Shown in pieces: positions 1 to 9,737 of a stretch of DNA of 14,317 nt; the stretch's first letter is position 1, and every line of letters starts with the position of its first letter. The notes under the pieces are model-generated. The model did no database searches. It was not told the origin of the DNA and worked only from the letters and a program-made list of their open reading frames with translations. Where the stretch lies: NCBI GenBank assembly GCA_001839685.1, contig MLAK01000020.1, forward strand, positions 1-14,317, given 5' to 3'. Source of the stretch: Tritrichomonas foetus (lineage: Eukaryota; Parabasalia; Tritrichomonadida; Tritrichomonadidae). A program made the translations under genes and the position numbers.

Positions 1-198
1 AGATATCTCAAATATTTCAATACCCATCTGAAAAATNATCATCATCACATATTCAATTTTTTTAATAGTTAACGTCATGGGACTACATCCTTAAATAGAA
101 TCAAAAGTGTTTTTTTATATAATTAATTTCTGAATAGATTCCAGGAATTCAAAGGTTTTTGGAATATTTATTATAAAAAATTATTGAAAAAGAATTCA

Positions 199-1605
199 AT
201 GAATTCAAAAACTCAGATTCCTCAAAAAAATAAAATCATGAAGAAGATCACTCTTCCTAAATTCGACAAAATTGACCCATTTTCATTGCCAACTCAAACA
301 CCTCACGACCGACGAGCCCGCTGGGATTCAATGGACGCTCCAGTGAATCCATATTTAAAAGATTTTCGAGGTCACGCGAAACGGCGGGCTTCGATCGGTG
401 GAGCCAAATCAACTCTAGGGATTGCCGCACTTTCAGAAATCGGAAATATTTCCAAAAATCAATCAAAACAAATAAGTCATATCAAATCGACATCAAACGT
501 TGCTACACTTTCGCCTTTTTCATTGAAAAGTGTGAAAACAATAAATGCTATAAATACAATCAATCATGTCGACAATAGAAACTTATCGTCATTTTACATC
601 ACTTTAAAAATTGAATCCAATTATGGTCATCCAGAAAAAATAGGGTTTTCAGAAATTGATATTCTTGATTCAAAAAATCATCCAATTGTTATCACAAATG
701 TTGAATTTGAACCATCAAAAGAAATTCAAATGGATGATATCACTTTTGTCAATTCTTCCCTAATTAAAGAATCAGAAACTCAAGAATTTTCTGATGTTTG
801 GAAAGGTGATCTAAAAATTGAATTCAGAGTTGAAGCTGAAGTAGCTCCATCGAACATAAGAATCTGGAATTCCAAAGAAACTGATGGAAGATGTATCAAG
901 GATGTTAAAATTTATTCAGGTGATGAATTTATTGCAGAAGCAACAATTCCTGAAAATTTTGGGCAAATAATTTCAATACACAAAATGAAGTCAATTACTG
1001 GAAACAAATCTGCTGTTTCTTATATGGCATTAAGAAACAATTTAATTGATGAGCAAGCTGTTGATGCTTTTGGAAATATTCCAATCAAGCCAACAAAACA
1101 AATCAAAATAGTATTAATGGAAACTTTTGAAACAACTGAATTTATTGGTTTAGAATCCCTTGAAATATTTTCCTTTTCTGGAAAATCATTACAATTAGAA
1201 TCGGAAATCTCAGAAATTGTTACTGCTAATGTAAAACCAGTTTCTGCAATATCTAAACTTATCCGTAGCCGTGACAATAAATTACGATCTGTCGGAGATA
1301 TGTGGACGGCAACAAAATTAGAGGATTCGCATGATTATCCTTATCTGATAATCAAATTAAAATATCCAATTCCAATTGCTTTGATTCGAATTTGGAACAT
1401 CCCAGATAGTGAATACATGCCAAATTTCGGTGTAAGAAAAATAAAGGTTTTATTTGATAACATTCCAATGCTGATGACAAAGTTGAAACGTGGTTCAGAA
1501 AATAAAAACGTGAAAAATTCGTATTGGTTCACTGATATAACCCCAATAAAAATGAAGATTCGAATGAATCATAAAACTCAAAAACATAATAATGATGGTA
1601 TCTAA
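199..1605 (+). CDS. Short KATNIP-like protein (KATNIP/DUF4457 repeats)
   Basis: This 468-residue protein is probably a reduced relative of KATNIP (KIAA0556), a katanin-interacting protein of ciliary bases and microtubules. Residues 1-130 are basic and low-complexity, probably disordered. The rest holds two related modules. The first has SNYGHPEKIGFSEIDILD near 140-157 and NIRIWNSKETDGRCIKDVKIY near 219-239. The second has IKIVLMETFETTEFIGLESL near 302-321, a DMWTATK stretch at about 366-372, and IRIWNIPDSEYMPNFGVRKI near 396-415. The pairing of an 'asn-tyr-gly...ile-gly-leu/phe...glu-ile' strand with an 'I-R-I-W-N ... G-V-K/R' strand is the family's signature. Human KATNIP is about 1600 residues, so this carries fewer modules. 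The frame is open from a TTG at 184, but the first ATG is at 199. No canonical Inr lies close upstream. A cytoskeletal role in the flagellar apparatus is inferred from the family. It converges on the TOR gene. Confidence 0.8.
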   Translation: MNSKTQIPQKNKIMKKITLPKFDKIDPFSLPTQTPHDRRARWDSMDAPVNPYLKDFRGHAKRRASIGGAKSTLGIAALSEIGNISKNQSKQISHIKSTSNVATLSPFSLKSVKTINAINTINHVDNRNLSSFYITLKIESNYGHPEKIGFSEIDILDSKNHPIVITNVEFEPSKEIQMDDITFVNSSLIKESETQEFSDVWKGDLKIEFRVEAEVAPSNIRIWNSKETDGRCIKDVKIYSGDEFIAEATIPENFGQIISIHKMKSITGNKSAVSYMALRNNLIDEQAVDAFGNIPIKPTKQIKIVLMETFETTEFIGLESLEIFSFSGKSLQLESEISEIVTANVKPVSAISKLIRSRDNKLRSVGDMWTATKLEDSHDYPYLIIKLKYPIPIALIRIWNIPDSEYMPNFGVRKIKVLFDNIPMLMTKLKRGSENKNVKNSYWFTDITPIKMKIRMNHKTQKHNNDGI

Positions 1606-1844
1606 TGTTAATTATTCTGTATTTAAATAAATATATGTTCATTTTCAATTTAACATTCATTTTTCATAAAAATTTGTGAATGATCTAAACAAATCAAGTT
1701 CTTAACATAAATAAACTATAAAAAATTAAAAAGTAGCTAATAACAGATTCAATAAATCATAATAAAAATAGGGTTTTTCATTTATTGTTCATACAAACAT
1801 TTATATAATATACAGTGTAAATTATTGTTACCTAACATCTAGCT

Positions 1845-4800
1845 TCACCAATATGAGCACCATCCAACATAATGTGTTGCATATCGATTTGGATCACTTG
1901 AAATATAAATTAATTTCTTAACTTGTTCTTCAACACTCATTGCTGAATGTTCTTCAATTCCATCTTCTTTACTTTCTTCAGCAAAGTTTTCAGTGCTGCT
2001 GTCTTCATACATATCAAAATATTTATCACTTCCAACAAAATCTTCTTTCAATCGTGAATCAAATCCAGATAATTTCTCTTTCACACGTTCCATAATACGA
2101 GCACCATCAAATTTAGGATTTGACATAATCGTTGAATCCATTGTGAAAAGATCAAATTGTGATAAAATCGTTTGTTTTGAATCTCGAATAAGACTTAAAA
2201 CATTCTCACAAGTTTTCTTAAATAGACCATTTGCATTTCCACCATCAAGTGCGTTTTCAATCATTCTTGTAAGTCGAAAAGGAACTTTTTCGGGATAACA
2301 ATCTCGATTCATAGTAATTTCAAAAACATCACCGAAATCTATATGTGCAATTTTTCCATTATGCTTTTGTAAAAGAATGTTATTTGGATGACGATCACCA
2401 AGTCCAATTATATAGCCTGCAATAGACATTAATGCAACAGAAGAAACAAAAATCATACTATTACTCATCCAAATTGATGAACTTGGTGCTTTCAACCACA
2501 AAAACATATCAAGTTCATCGGCTTCGGTTTTATCGGCAATTTCCCAAAACATTTCACACAGTTGCATTGATGACATTGTTGACATAGCAAGCTGGTAGTT
2601 GGTTTTTATTATATCATTTTCTTTCGCTCGATTTGTAGGGAAATGATTAATAATTTGATGTAAAGAGTCAGAATTTTCAACCCATGAAATCAATCCACTA
2701 TTTTTAGTAATTGGAACAATTGAATATTGTGTAATACTAAGAGACGATGTTGACCGGTTACTGGATAAGAGTGAATTAATTAGAAGAAAGAATTGCATGA
2801 TCCTATAATCAATTCTAACATCACAATTTCCTTTTAATAGAAAATTATGGCGTTTTCCATTTTCATCAATGATTTTTACAAAACGTGGATGAAAGGCTGT
2901 TGCGAAAATTGTCAATGTTGTATCAATTGATTGAATTTTTGCAGTGTCATGTGTTCCAGGAACAACGACAAGAAGATCGCGCCGACTTACAAGTTCTTCA
3001 GAAACTGTTTGAAGTGAAATCATTGCAAGCTGATTAACTTTACGACAAATCTGATCAAATACATGATAAAGTTTTCCCCAAAGTACATTTAGACAGTCTG
3101 TAATTTTATTATTGGCATCAATATCCAAATTCTTTACACCATTTTCACATTTATCATTCGAATTGTTTTCATTGTCAATGTTATTGCTTTCTTCGTTAAG
3201 GATGTTATTTTCAAGTTTGTTTGTGTTTTTCTTCGATTCATTGAGGAGAAAATCTAGTTTGTTGAAGGCATCGAGGTACCCATTTCCAATATGCTGATAA
3301 ATTAATCTTCCAAATGATCTATCTAATTCACAACGTGGATTTTTCAGTCGAATTAATAAGTTTCTTAAAATTTCTATTGACTTATCAACTTCTTGATGTT
3401 CAAAAAGTCTTCTTGCATCTTCAATTCCATATTTCCACTCTTCAAGAAGTGAAACAGCTGATCTATCCATTCCATTCACGAACAAAATCAAATCATCAGC
3501 TAATTTAGCGTGTGTTTTTTTAAGAATATTAAAAATTTCCTCAGCATGCTTTGATCGTTCCTTATTATTGCTTAATAAACCAATATGTAAAGAAAAGAAG
3601 AGTTTTTGGAACCTTTTATTTCCAAAATTAAGCAAAATATATCTAACAGTTTCTTGAAGTCGATAACAATTATGTGCAAGAAGATTAATTAGTTGTGGCA
3701 AACTTTTGGAAACCAAAGATGATGGCAAATTCTTCAATTTCTCAACCACGTTAGTGTTCATAGTAAAATCGTTTGCACAACGTGAAAGAATATTTAAAAG
3801 GAGCAGCAAAACAGACAAATTATCATTACTGGATAATTCAATGATTTTTAAGAAGTTTGAAATTGCTTCAGCTGCAATTTCATTTATACCTGTTTCAATA
3901 TTATCAAGCATTCTCATATTCAATAACGAATAATCAAGAAGAGTTTTGATATCTTTTGGCCTTGCTTGTACACAGCCCTTAAGGATTTCATTGTATTTTG
4001 TCAGTCGTTTAGAATTTGCTGTTTTTTCTTGGAGTTTCCAATTAATCAAAATCCTCTTATATTTCCATAAATCAGTCATTGAAACAGGATTATGCTTTTT
4101 ATATTCTGATGTATTATTTATGAAATCATCCTTAAAATACCCTAAATATTTCAATGAGCTTTTCTTTATGGTTTTATATTTTTTTAACAACCAATCTTGG
4201 GTGCGGTTTGAATAAATTCCAATCAGAATATCGAAGAAAGTAATGGCTGATGATTTAATCCCTTTACTCCATAGCATCTTAATACCTTCTACCATTACGT
4301 CAGGTGTTCGTTTAATTCGAAGGAGTCGAAAATATGTGCCTTTAAAAATTTCTGATTGTCGTACTTTTCGTAAAGATGCAGACATTTTCAGTGCGATTTT
4401 TAGCTTCATTTCATCAGAGAGAAGTAAAGATCTAATGTTTGTGAGTTCAGTACAATCATTGACTCGATTTTCGAGAGGATTTCGAATATTCCACATTATT
4501 GGTGTTTCGTTTTCATTATTCATGAAGTAATTAATTACTTCTTTTAATTCAATCAAATGCTGAGCAAAATTTAATTTTTCTTCAGCAAGTTTGGGATTTG
4601 TTCCATCGAAAATTGAATGATCGATTGACATTGATTCTTTCATTTTATTAATTAATTGTAAAGCTTTATCAAATTCTTTATTTTTAATAAGAATAAACAC
4701 TTTTAAGTAAAAATGAGATTGGCTTTCATTTCCAGGGAAATATTTTATAAAGCTTTGTGCTTTTGAATATTCACCTTGGAAATAAAAAGTCCAACCAAAC

Positions 4801-7800
4801 CAAATTGAAGTTTCAGCTTTTTCAGTTTCTTTCATTGTAGTAAATTGGCTTTCAAATTGAAGAATTTTTGGCCAATTTTGTAAATGACCATAGCATCGAA
4901 TAATTCCAGGAATATTATTTTTCAATTTATGTTTCCTTAAAGCAGCTGACCAATCTCCTAATTTTTCACTCCACTTTTCAGAGTTTTGAACAATGCCCTC
5001 AGATACATTTAGCGAGCCTAAAGTTTTAATTGTTGAATTCAAAACACCTCTAGCTGTATCTAAGAGTCCCATTTTCATACATTGTTCTAAATACAAATCA
5101 ATATCCGTAGGATTTTGTCTATAAAAGTTTTTCCAATAATGTAAAGACTGTGCGGGATATTGTGAAGTTAGTGCAAGATCACGGAATGAAATAGGTAAAC
5201 TCATTCTACAACTGTCCATAAGATCAATCAAATTAAAAAGCGTTGATGGTAAAGGTTGAAAATTCTCAACAATATATCTAAAAATACCAAGGAATTCTTC
5301 TTGTTGATATGAAGGAGTAACTACCCAGCATGTAAGAAAAGCAGGTGCAATGATTTCATCACGAAATTGTGAAGATTGATTTGCCAGATCACTGCAAAAT
5401 CGTATTCCTCGGTTTGGGGAATTTCCAACAACAACTTGAACAAAATCTTGAACCCATTGATCAATGTTATTGTTCACTGGTGGAGTAATTGTTGAAAATA
5501 TATCGAAAACATCAAAATCTTGTCTAGAAATGGGTTCATCTTTTAGTTTTGCATGAATAGTGGCAACAAAAAATGGTAAATTTTGATTAGTAAATGATTT
5601 TTTCTCAAGCTCTAAAAAGTTTTTATCATTAATCGAGTACTTTTTTAGAATTGAATTTAATAAACTAAATGAAATATTGCCAAAAATTGCAATCGAATAC
5701 ATTAATTGCATTGCTGATGGATGATTTCTAATTTTGATAAATATTCTTGTAATCCATGGAACATGGCTAATACTCAAAGAATTTTGGAGAATTCGAACTA
5801 ATTCAAAAATTACAATTTCTGGTACTTTTTCGCAAACACTCTCATATACTTGAAGGAGGATATTAATTGGTTGGTTTTGGAAAATTACAGAAAATGATAA
5901 AAATTTCAGAAGTTGCTTCAATAAATCCTTTTCAATATCCATTTGTGATATTGATGCTGCTTTATGAAATAATTTACTACAATATGGTATAAAATTATTT
6001 AAAAGTACACAACTTAATACACGACAAAGTCGAACACAATGTTCATTGTCAAGTCGTTCGATTAAAATTGGTTGTAAAATATCTAAAAATGGTGTCATAA
6101 AATTCTTCATCTCTTTAGTTATTGAAATCAACTGATTCACAATTGTATCATTTTGTCTAACAGATAAACTCTGCACAAATTCAGGAATTAATTTACCTAA
6201 ATATTTAGGTGCAAAATTTGGATATAAAATAATTGCATTTGTTGATGCTTCAAAAAATGATTGAAGTTGATTTGGAACCAAACTTACAAGTGACTCAAAA
6301 ATCCAAATTTTTACCATTGTTGTTGAATAATCAACAATGGAATTTCGTTGATATTTTGAAGAACTTTCATCAATTGGTGGTGGCTCACTGACTCCAGCTG
6401 TACCGAAAAATTCATAAATTGCTCGAGCAACTTTTTTTGATGAAGTTTCATTCAAAACTTTAAAGAATGGTTTGTTAAATTCCATATCGAATTTTAGATA
6501 GGGAACAAAGCTCGTTAAAGTTCTTAAAGATGAAAGAATAACAATTTTGGATCGTTTTTCTTCTAAAAATGAAGTAAATATTTCTTTCAGATGTTTAGTA
6601 TTTACATAATCATTAAGGATTTCTATTGTTTTAAGGAAATTTATATCACATTGATCAAGGAGTGGAAGATGAACAAGTCGAAATATTGAATTCCTTAATG
6701 ATTGATTACTTGAAGTGAATGGATTTAATAATTCTTTATTGATAAAAGTATCAGAAATAACAGAAGATTCATCTTTTCCTCTCATTAATACATAAACACA
6801 AAAACCCGCTAAAGATTTGGATAATTCAGGATCTGTTTGAACGAAAATATGAGCAAGTTCTGGAAAAATTGTTGAAATGCTAGACGCTTCATATAAAGAT
6901 TCACATCTTAAATAACTTTGCTGCAAACGCTTATGAAAATAAAACAATGAAGTTATATATAACATTGGATTATTAGTAACTAAAGTTGATACAATTTCAA
7001 GAACTTTATGAAGGACTTCAGGAGATTGATCTGCCAATAATTTTGAAATAAGTGAATTTTCAAGTAAAATATTGATTTTTTTTGTATCTTTCAGAAAAGT
7101 TAAAGAAACAAATCGAACTTTTGCTGAATCATCAAACAATGCATGGTGAATTACAAGTTGTACTTGATCATCAAACTGACCAATAATTTTAATTACTTCT
7201 TTTCGAATATCTTCAGATTCAGACAAATGTAAATTTTTGACATTATCTAACAGATTCTGTGTTGATCCCCAAAGCAAAACTCCACAAGCTCTAGCAACCT
7301 TTAATTTGTCAATTATTTGTTGTTTTGATAGATTGGGAGAAATTCCATTTTCAAAAAATTGATTCAATTTTTTTTGGTTTTCAATTACCAATGATGGTTT
7401 TAATTTAAGTAACTTCCTAAAATATTTACTGAATGTTGAATCGAAGGGAATTTTGAAATTTAATTGGAAATTCGGAAATCTACCAAAAATCAAATAAATT
7501 AAAAAATATGCAAATTTTTGCTGAATTTTGACATGTCCTCCAAAAATGTTACAAGCAAATTCTAAAATATCATTGGTTGGATAAATCTCATATGGCATAA
7601 TATGAAGTAACCTAATAAATTTACTCATTATTTCTTTCGAACCAAGGAACTTTTTAATGGATTTAATAATTGATTGAGTTAATGATTGCATCAGAGAATT
7701 ATCTAAATTATATAAAATTTCTTTTCTTTCAAATAAAAGAATTAAAATTTCAAAACATATTAAAATAATATTTTCATCTTGCGAATTTAAAAAGCTTTTC

Positions 7801-8651
7801 ACAAAGTTTGTAAGAATTAATGAAAGTTGGTCATTTGAAAGACCAAGTCGAATTAATAATTTAATTAAATAAAGTGATCCTCTATTGGCTTTATCACTTT
7901 TGTTTAAATACATATTGGCAACTGATTGTTTAGTTGTAATGTTTGGCATACAAATAGAAAATAAAGCAAATTTACTAAATTGGTCACATGAAACAGTTAA
8001 ATGATGAGAAATAACAGGAAACACTGCGTCTTGAATTTCTAAATCATCAGAAAAGGCAAGTGTTAAAATTGAATCAAAATTAGGTGTTACAATTGATCTC
8101 ACTGTTGAAGGAACAAGAGTGTTTGCTTCATCAAGAATAATTAAAGTTGAAAATAAGTAAGGAGATTTTTGTTCAAAGCTCATCCATGATTTATTAAAGA
8201 AATCATGGAAAAAATTTATATTGTTATTATTTTGATTTAAATAATTGGAATTATTTAAATTTTCATGACTCGTAACATTGTCTTTTGAATTCTGTGATAA
8301 ATACAAAAGTACTCTGGCTGAAGTTTTGCAGATGCATCGGCTTTTGTGTACGATGAAATTCGAGATTTTTGGGACAAGGTCGTCGATAGCAGCGAGGGTT
8401 CGATGAAAATAGAAAAGCATTGACAAATGGAATAATCCGATCATAATTGTTGAATTTTTTTTGTTTTTCAAATCGTTTCGCGCGAAAAATTCCCATTTTT
8501 TGAAAACTGCATTTAGCTTCTCATCGGAAAGAGATAAAAACTGCGGACCCAGCATAGTAATATACTTTTTTCGAGCTTGTTTCCATCGATGAAACTCTGA
8601 TACTGAATCTGAAAGAGGAGAATAAGGGAGAGGTTTCTCCAAATTCATCAT
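1845..8651 (-). CDS. TOR: TOR serine/threonine protein kinase (PIKK family)
   Basis: This 2268-residue protein is a full TOR kinase, the nutrient- and growth-sensing catalytic subunit of TORC complexes. Yeast and human TORs are about 2470-2550 residues. Residues 1 to about 1150 are helical HEAT-type repeats, with an Asn-rich patch at 121-146. The FAT domain runs from about 1165 to 1700 and aligns along its length with mTOR. The FRB domain covers about 1735-1870, with conserved Trp at 1739 and 1858 (mTOR W2027 and W2101). In the kinase domain the VPGT loop precedes K1940 in LLKG, GLGDRHPNN supplies catalytic D2086 and N2091, and HIDFGD supplies D2105. The FATC end reads YVGWCSYW, close to the TOR-specific GWCPFW and unlike ATM, SMG1 or TRRAP. 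The kinase is probably active. Oddities are an Asn-rich FRB insert, Arg at the rapamycin-contact serine, and Cys for the alpha-C glutamate. Start is the first of two adjacent Mets. There are no introns. Confidence 0.95.
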   Translation of the reverse strand: MMNLEKPLPYSPLSDSVSEFHRWKQARKKYITMLGPQFLSLSDEKLNAVFKKWEFFARNDLKNKKNSTIMIGLFHLSMLFYFHRTLAAIDDLVPKISNFIVHKSRCICKTSARVLLYLSQNSKDNVTSHENLNNSNYLNQNNNNINFFHDFFNKSWMSFEQKSPYLFSTLIILDEANTLVPSTVRSIVTPNFDSILTLAFSDDLEIQDAVFPVISHHLTVSCDQFSKFALFSICMPNITTKQSVANMYLNKSDKANRGSLYLIKLLIRLGLSNDQLSLILTNFVKSFLNSQDENIILICFEILILLFERKEILYNLDNSLMQSLTQSIIKSIKKFLGSKEIMSKFIRLLHIMPYEIYPTNDILEFACNIFGGHVKIQQKFAYFLIYLIFGRFPNFQLNFKIPFDSTFSKYFRKLLKLKPSLVIENQKKLNQFFENGISPNLSKQQIIDKLKVARACGVLLWGSTQNLLDNVKNLHLSESEDIRKEVIKIIGQFDDQVQLVIHHALFDDSAKVRFVSLTFLKDTKKINILLENSLISKLLADQSPEVLHKVLEIVSTLVTNNPMLYITSLFYFHKRLQQSYLRCESLYEASSISTIFPELAHIFVQTDPELSKSLAGFCVYVLMRGKDESSVISDTFINKELLNPFTSSNQSLRNSIFRLVHLPLLDQCDINFLKTIEILNDYVNTKHLKEIFTSFLEEKRSKIVILSSLRTLTSFVPYLKFDMEFNKPFFKVLNETSSKKVARAIYEFFGTAGVSEPPPIDESSSKYQRNSIVDYSTTMVKIWIFESLVSLVPNQLQSFFEASTNAIILYPNFAPKYLGKLIPEFVQSLSVRQNDTIVNQLISITKEMKNFMTPFLDILQPILIERLDNEHCVRLCRVLSCVLLNNFIPYCSKLFHKAASISQMDIEKDLLKQLLKFLSFSVIFQNQPINILLQVYESVCEKVPEIVIFELVRILQNSLSISHVPWITRIFIKIRNHPSAMQLMYSIAIFGNISFSLLNSILKKYSINDKNFLELEKKSFTNQNLPFFVATIHAKLKDEPISRQDFDVFDIFSTITPPVNNNIDQWVQDFVQVVVGNSPNRGIRFCSDLANQSSQFRDEIIAPAFLTCWVVTPSYQQEEFLGIFRYIVENFQPLPSTLFNLIDLMDSCRMSLPISFRDLALTSQYPAQSLHYWKNFYRQNPTDIDLYLEQCMKMGLLDTARGVLNSTIKTLGSLNVSEGIVQNSEKWSEKLGDWSAALRKHKLKNNIPGIIRCYGHLQNWPKILQFESQFTTMKETEKAETSIWFGWTFYFQGEYSKAQSFIKYFPGNESQSHFYLKVFILIKNKEFDKALQLINKMKESMSIDHSIFDGTNPKLAEEKLNFAQHLIELKEVINYFMNNENETPIMWNIRNPLENRVNDCTELTNIRSLLLSDEMKLKIALKMSASLRKVRQSEIFKGTYFRLLRIKRTPDVMVEGIKMLWSKGIKSSAITFFDILIGIYSNRTQDWLLKKYKTIKKSSLKYLGYFKDDFINNTSEYKKHNPVSMTDLWKYKRILINWKLQEKTANSKRLTKYNEILKGCVQARPKDIKTLLDYSLLNMRMLDNIETGINEIAAEAISNFLKIIELSSNDNLSVLLLLLNILSRCANDFTMNTNVVEKLKNLPSSLVSKSLPQLINLLAHNCYRLQETVRYILLNFGNKRFQKLFFSLHIGLLSNNKERSKHAEEIFNILKKTHAKLADDLILFVNGMDRSAVSLLEEWKYGIEDARRLFEHQEVDKSIEILRNLLIRLKNPRCELDRSFGRLIYQHIGNGYLDAFNKLDFLLNESKKNTNKLENNILNEESNNIDNENNSNDKCENGVKNLDIDANNKITDCLNVLWGKLYHVFDQICRKVNQLAMISLQTVSEELVSRRDLLVVVPGTHDTAKIQSIDTTLTIFATAFHPRFVKIIDENGKRHNFLLKGNCDVRIDYRIMQFFLLINSLLSSNRSTSSLSITQYSIVPITKNSGLISWVENSDSLHQIINHFPTNRAKENDIIKTNYQLAMSTMSSMQLCEMFWEIADKTEADELDMFLWLKAPSSSIWMSNSMIFVSSVALMSIAGYIIGLGDRHPNNILLQKHNGKIAHIDFGDVFEITMNRDCYPEKVPFRLTRMIENALDGGNANGLFKKTCENVLSLIRDSKQTILSQFDLFTMDSTIMSNPKFDGARIMERVKEKLSGFDSRLKEDFVGSDKYFDMYEDSSTENFAEESKEDGIEEHSAMSVEEQVKKLIYISSDPNRYATHYVGWCSYW
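3105..3242 (-). other. Asn/Glu-rich low-complexity insert in the TOR FRB domain
   Basis: Residues 1804-1849 of the TOR protein are a hydrophilic run dominated by Asn, Glu, Asp and Lys. It sits between the third FRB helix and the last one, which carries W1858. The spacing from the S2035-equivalent to the W2101-equivalent is 111 residues here against 66 in human mTOR, so about 45 residues are extra. The reading frame stays open through it and there are no splice-like motifs, so it is read as a translated loop insertion and not an intron. Confidence 0.75.
3374..3458 (-). other. FRB first-helix region of TOR with Arg at the rapamycin-contact serine
   Basis: Within TOR, residues about 1732-1760 match the first helix of the FRB domain. 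Anchoring on the conserved motif W-x-x-G-[LI]-E-[ED]-A places R1747 at the position of mTOR S2035 (yeast Tor1 S1972) and E1751 at mTOR F2039. Both human residues contact rapamycin, and S1972R is the classic yeast resistance change. The alignment here is gapless, so the residue assignment is firm. The drug phenotype is inferred. Confidence 0.8.
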
Positions 8652-9218
8652 TAAATTTTTGAATAAAAATAAGAGATAGTGGAAAATTATTGAAAGAAAA
8701 TAGAAATACTATTGGAAATAATTAAATTGTTTACATTGATAGAAACCTTCTGTACCGCTCTTTCAAAAAGTCAATCCAATTTACAGTAAGGATGAAGTCA
8801 TATAACCAACATATTAAAAAACAACCAAGCATTTAAAAACAGTTTACATCATTATTGAAGAGTTTGTGCATTTTGAATTTATTTCTTCATGTTATTAGGA
8901 TTCATTTTGATCTATGAGTTCCAATGAAGTAGCGTACAAAATTTCTATTGCTCGATCTATGAAATCAAGAAAAACTGCTCTTGTTCATAAATTAAATAAC
9001 AACCATTTCATTGATAATTGTATTGCTTCAACGGTTTATTTCTTGAAGAATTAATAACAATGAAATCAATAGATAAACTAACTTTTTTACTTAATATATT
9101 ACGCCAATGATTTTACAAGTTTTCAAAATTGGTTATGAATATACTATAGATTATTATTTTAAAACAAAACAGAATAAAAGTAATAGATAAATGATTTTTT
9201 TAAGAGTTTTTTATTTTA
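8652..9218. other. Intergenic, upstream of TOR and downstream of the thioredoxin-like gene
   Basis: This AT-rich stretch of 567 bases has stops in all frames and no protein-like reading. It must hold the TOR promoter on the minus strand, yet no TCA-Y-T/A Initiator is present in the first 100 bases before the TOR ATG; the closest is a TTCAAAA just upstream. On the other side, the thioredoxin-like gene ends in TAATAAA, which fits the trichomonad UAAA polyadenylation signal. I see no tRNA, repeat or strong hairpin. Confidence 0.6.
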
Positions 9219-9737
9219 TTACTGTGCGAAATCGCATCCTCTCATTGATTTCATTCCACGATATGTTACTGGGTTATCATTATTTGGTGTGGAAGGTTGC
9301 GTCGAATTATTAGAAGATTTAGGTGATTTCACAAATGTTTTGAATAGATCATAGATATTTTCATTGATTAAGCGAATATAATATCCATTAATTTTGATGG
9401 ATGGAAATTCATCAATTCCTTGGTCTTTAGCATAAAGAATGGCATCAATAGTGTCATCTAAAGTTTCTTGTTTTTGATATTCATTCAACAATGTATCGGG
9501 GTATATTTGAAGAGGATTTTGATAGGTTGGAATAACTGAGTGTAACAATTCGGATTCAGTTATATTGTTGCTATCAAGAAATGGCTCTTGATGGTATTGA
9601 AGAACCCAAGGTAAATAAAACTCTCCTCTTTTAATATCGGTATTTTTAACTGCAGTGATCAAACGAGTAAAAGTAAAAGACCATCTGTGCTTGCGAGATG
9701 GAGTTGGATTTATAATAAATTGGAAAAGCGGGCTATA
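9219..9737 (-). pseudogene. Remainder of second thioredoxin-like repeat, downstream of an in-frame stop
   Basis: This stretch continues the preceding gene in the same frame after its TAA and stays open for 172 codons to a TAA at 9219-9221. It has no ATG near its front, so it is unlikely to be a separate gene. It completes a second 180-residue domain in gapless register with the first. IKRG-FYLPW, HQEPFL-SNN-TESELL and the FPS cis-proline loop recur exactly 180 residues later, and 25 of 36 residues are identical between positions 85-120 and 265-300. The CXXC site is absent here too. The last 36 residues form a Ser/Asn/Pro-rich tail with the only cysteine, four residues from the end. TAATAAA at the end resembles a trichomonad polyadenylation signal. 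Conservation of the frame and motifs argues that the interruption is recent or artefactual. Confidence 0.65.

Noticed and set aside
184..198. TTG-initiated extension of the KATNIP-like protein
   Set aside because: Nuclear genes of protists start at ATG; the first ATG in frame is at 199.
1993..4530. Several 60-100 codon plus-strand open frames across the TOR gene
   Set aside because: They are antisense shadows of the conserved kinase, FRB and FAT coding sequence.
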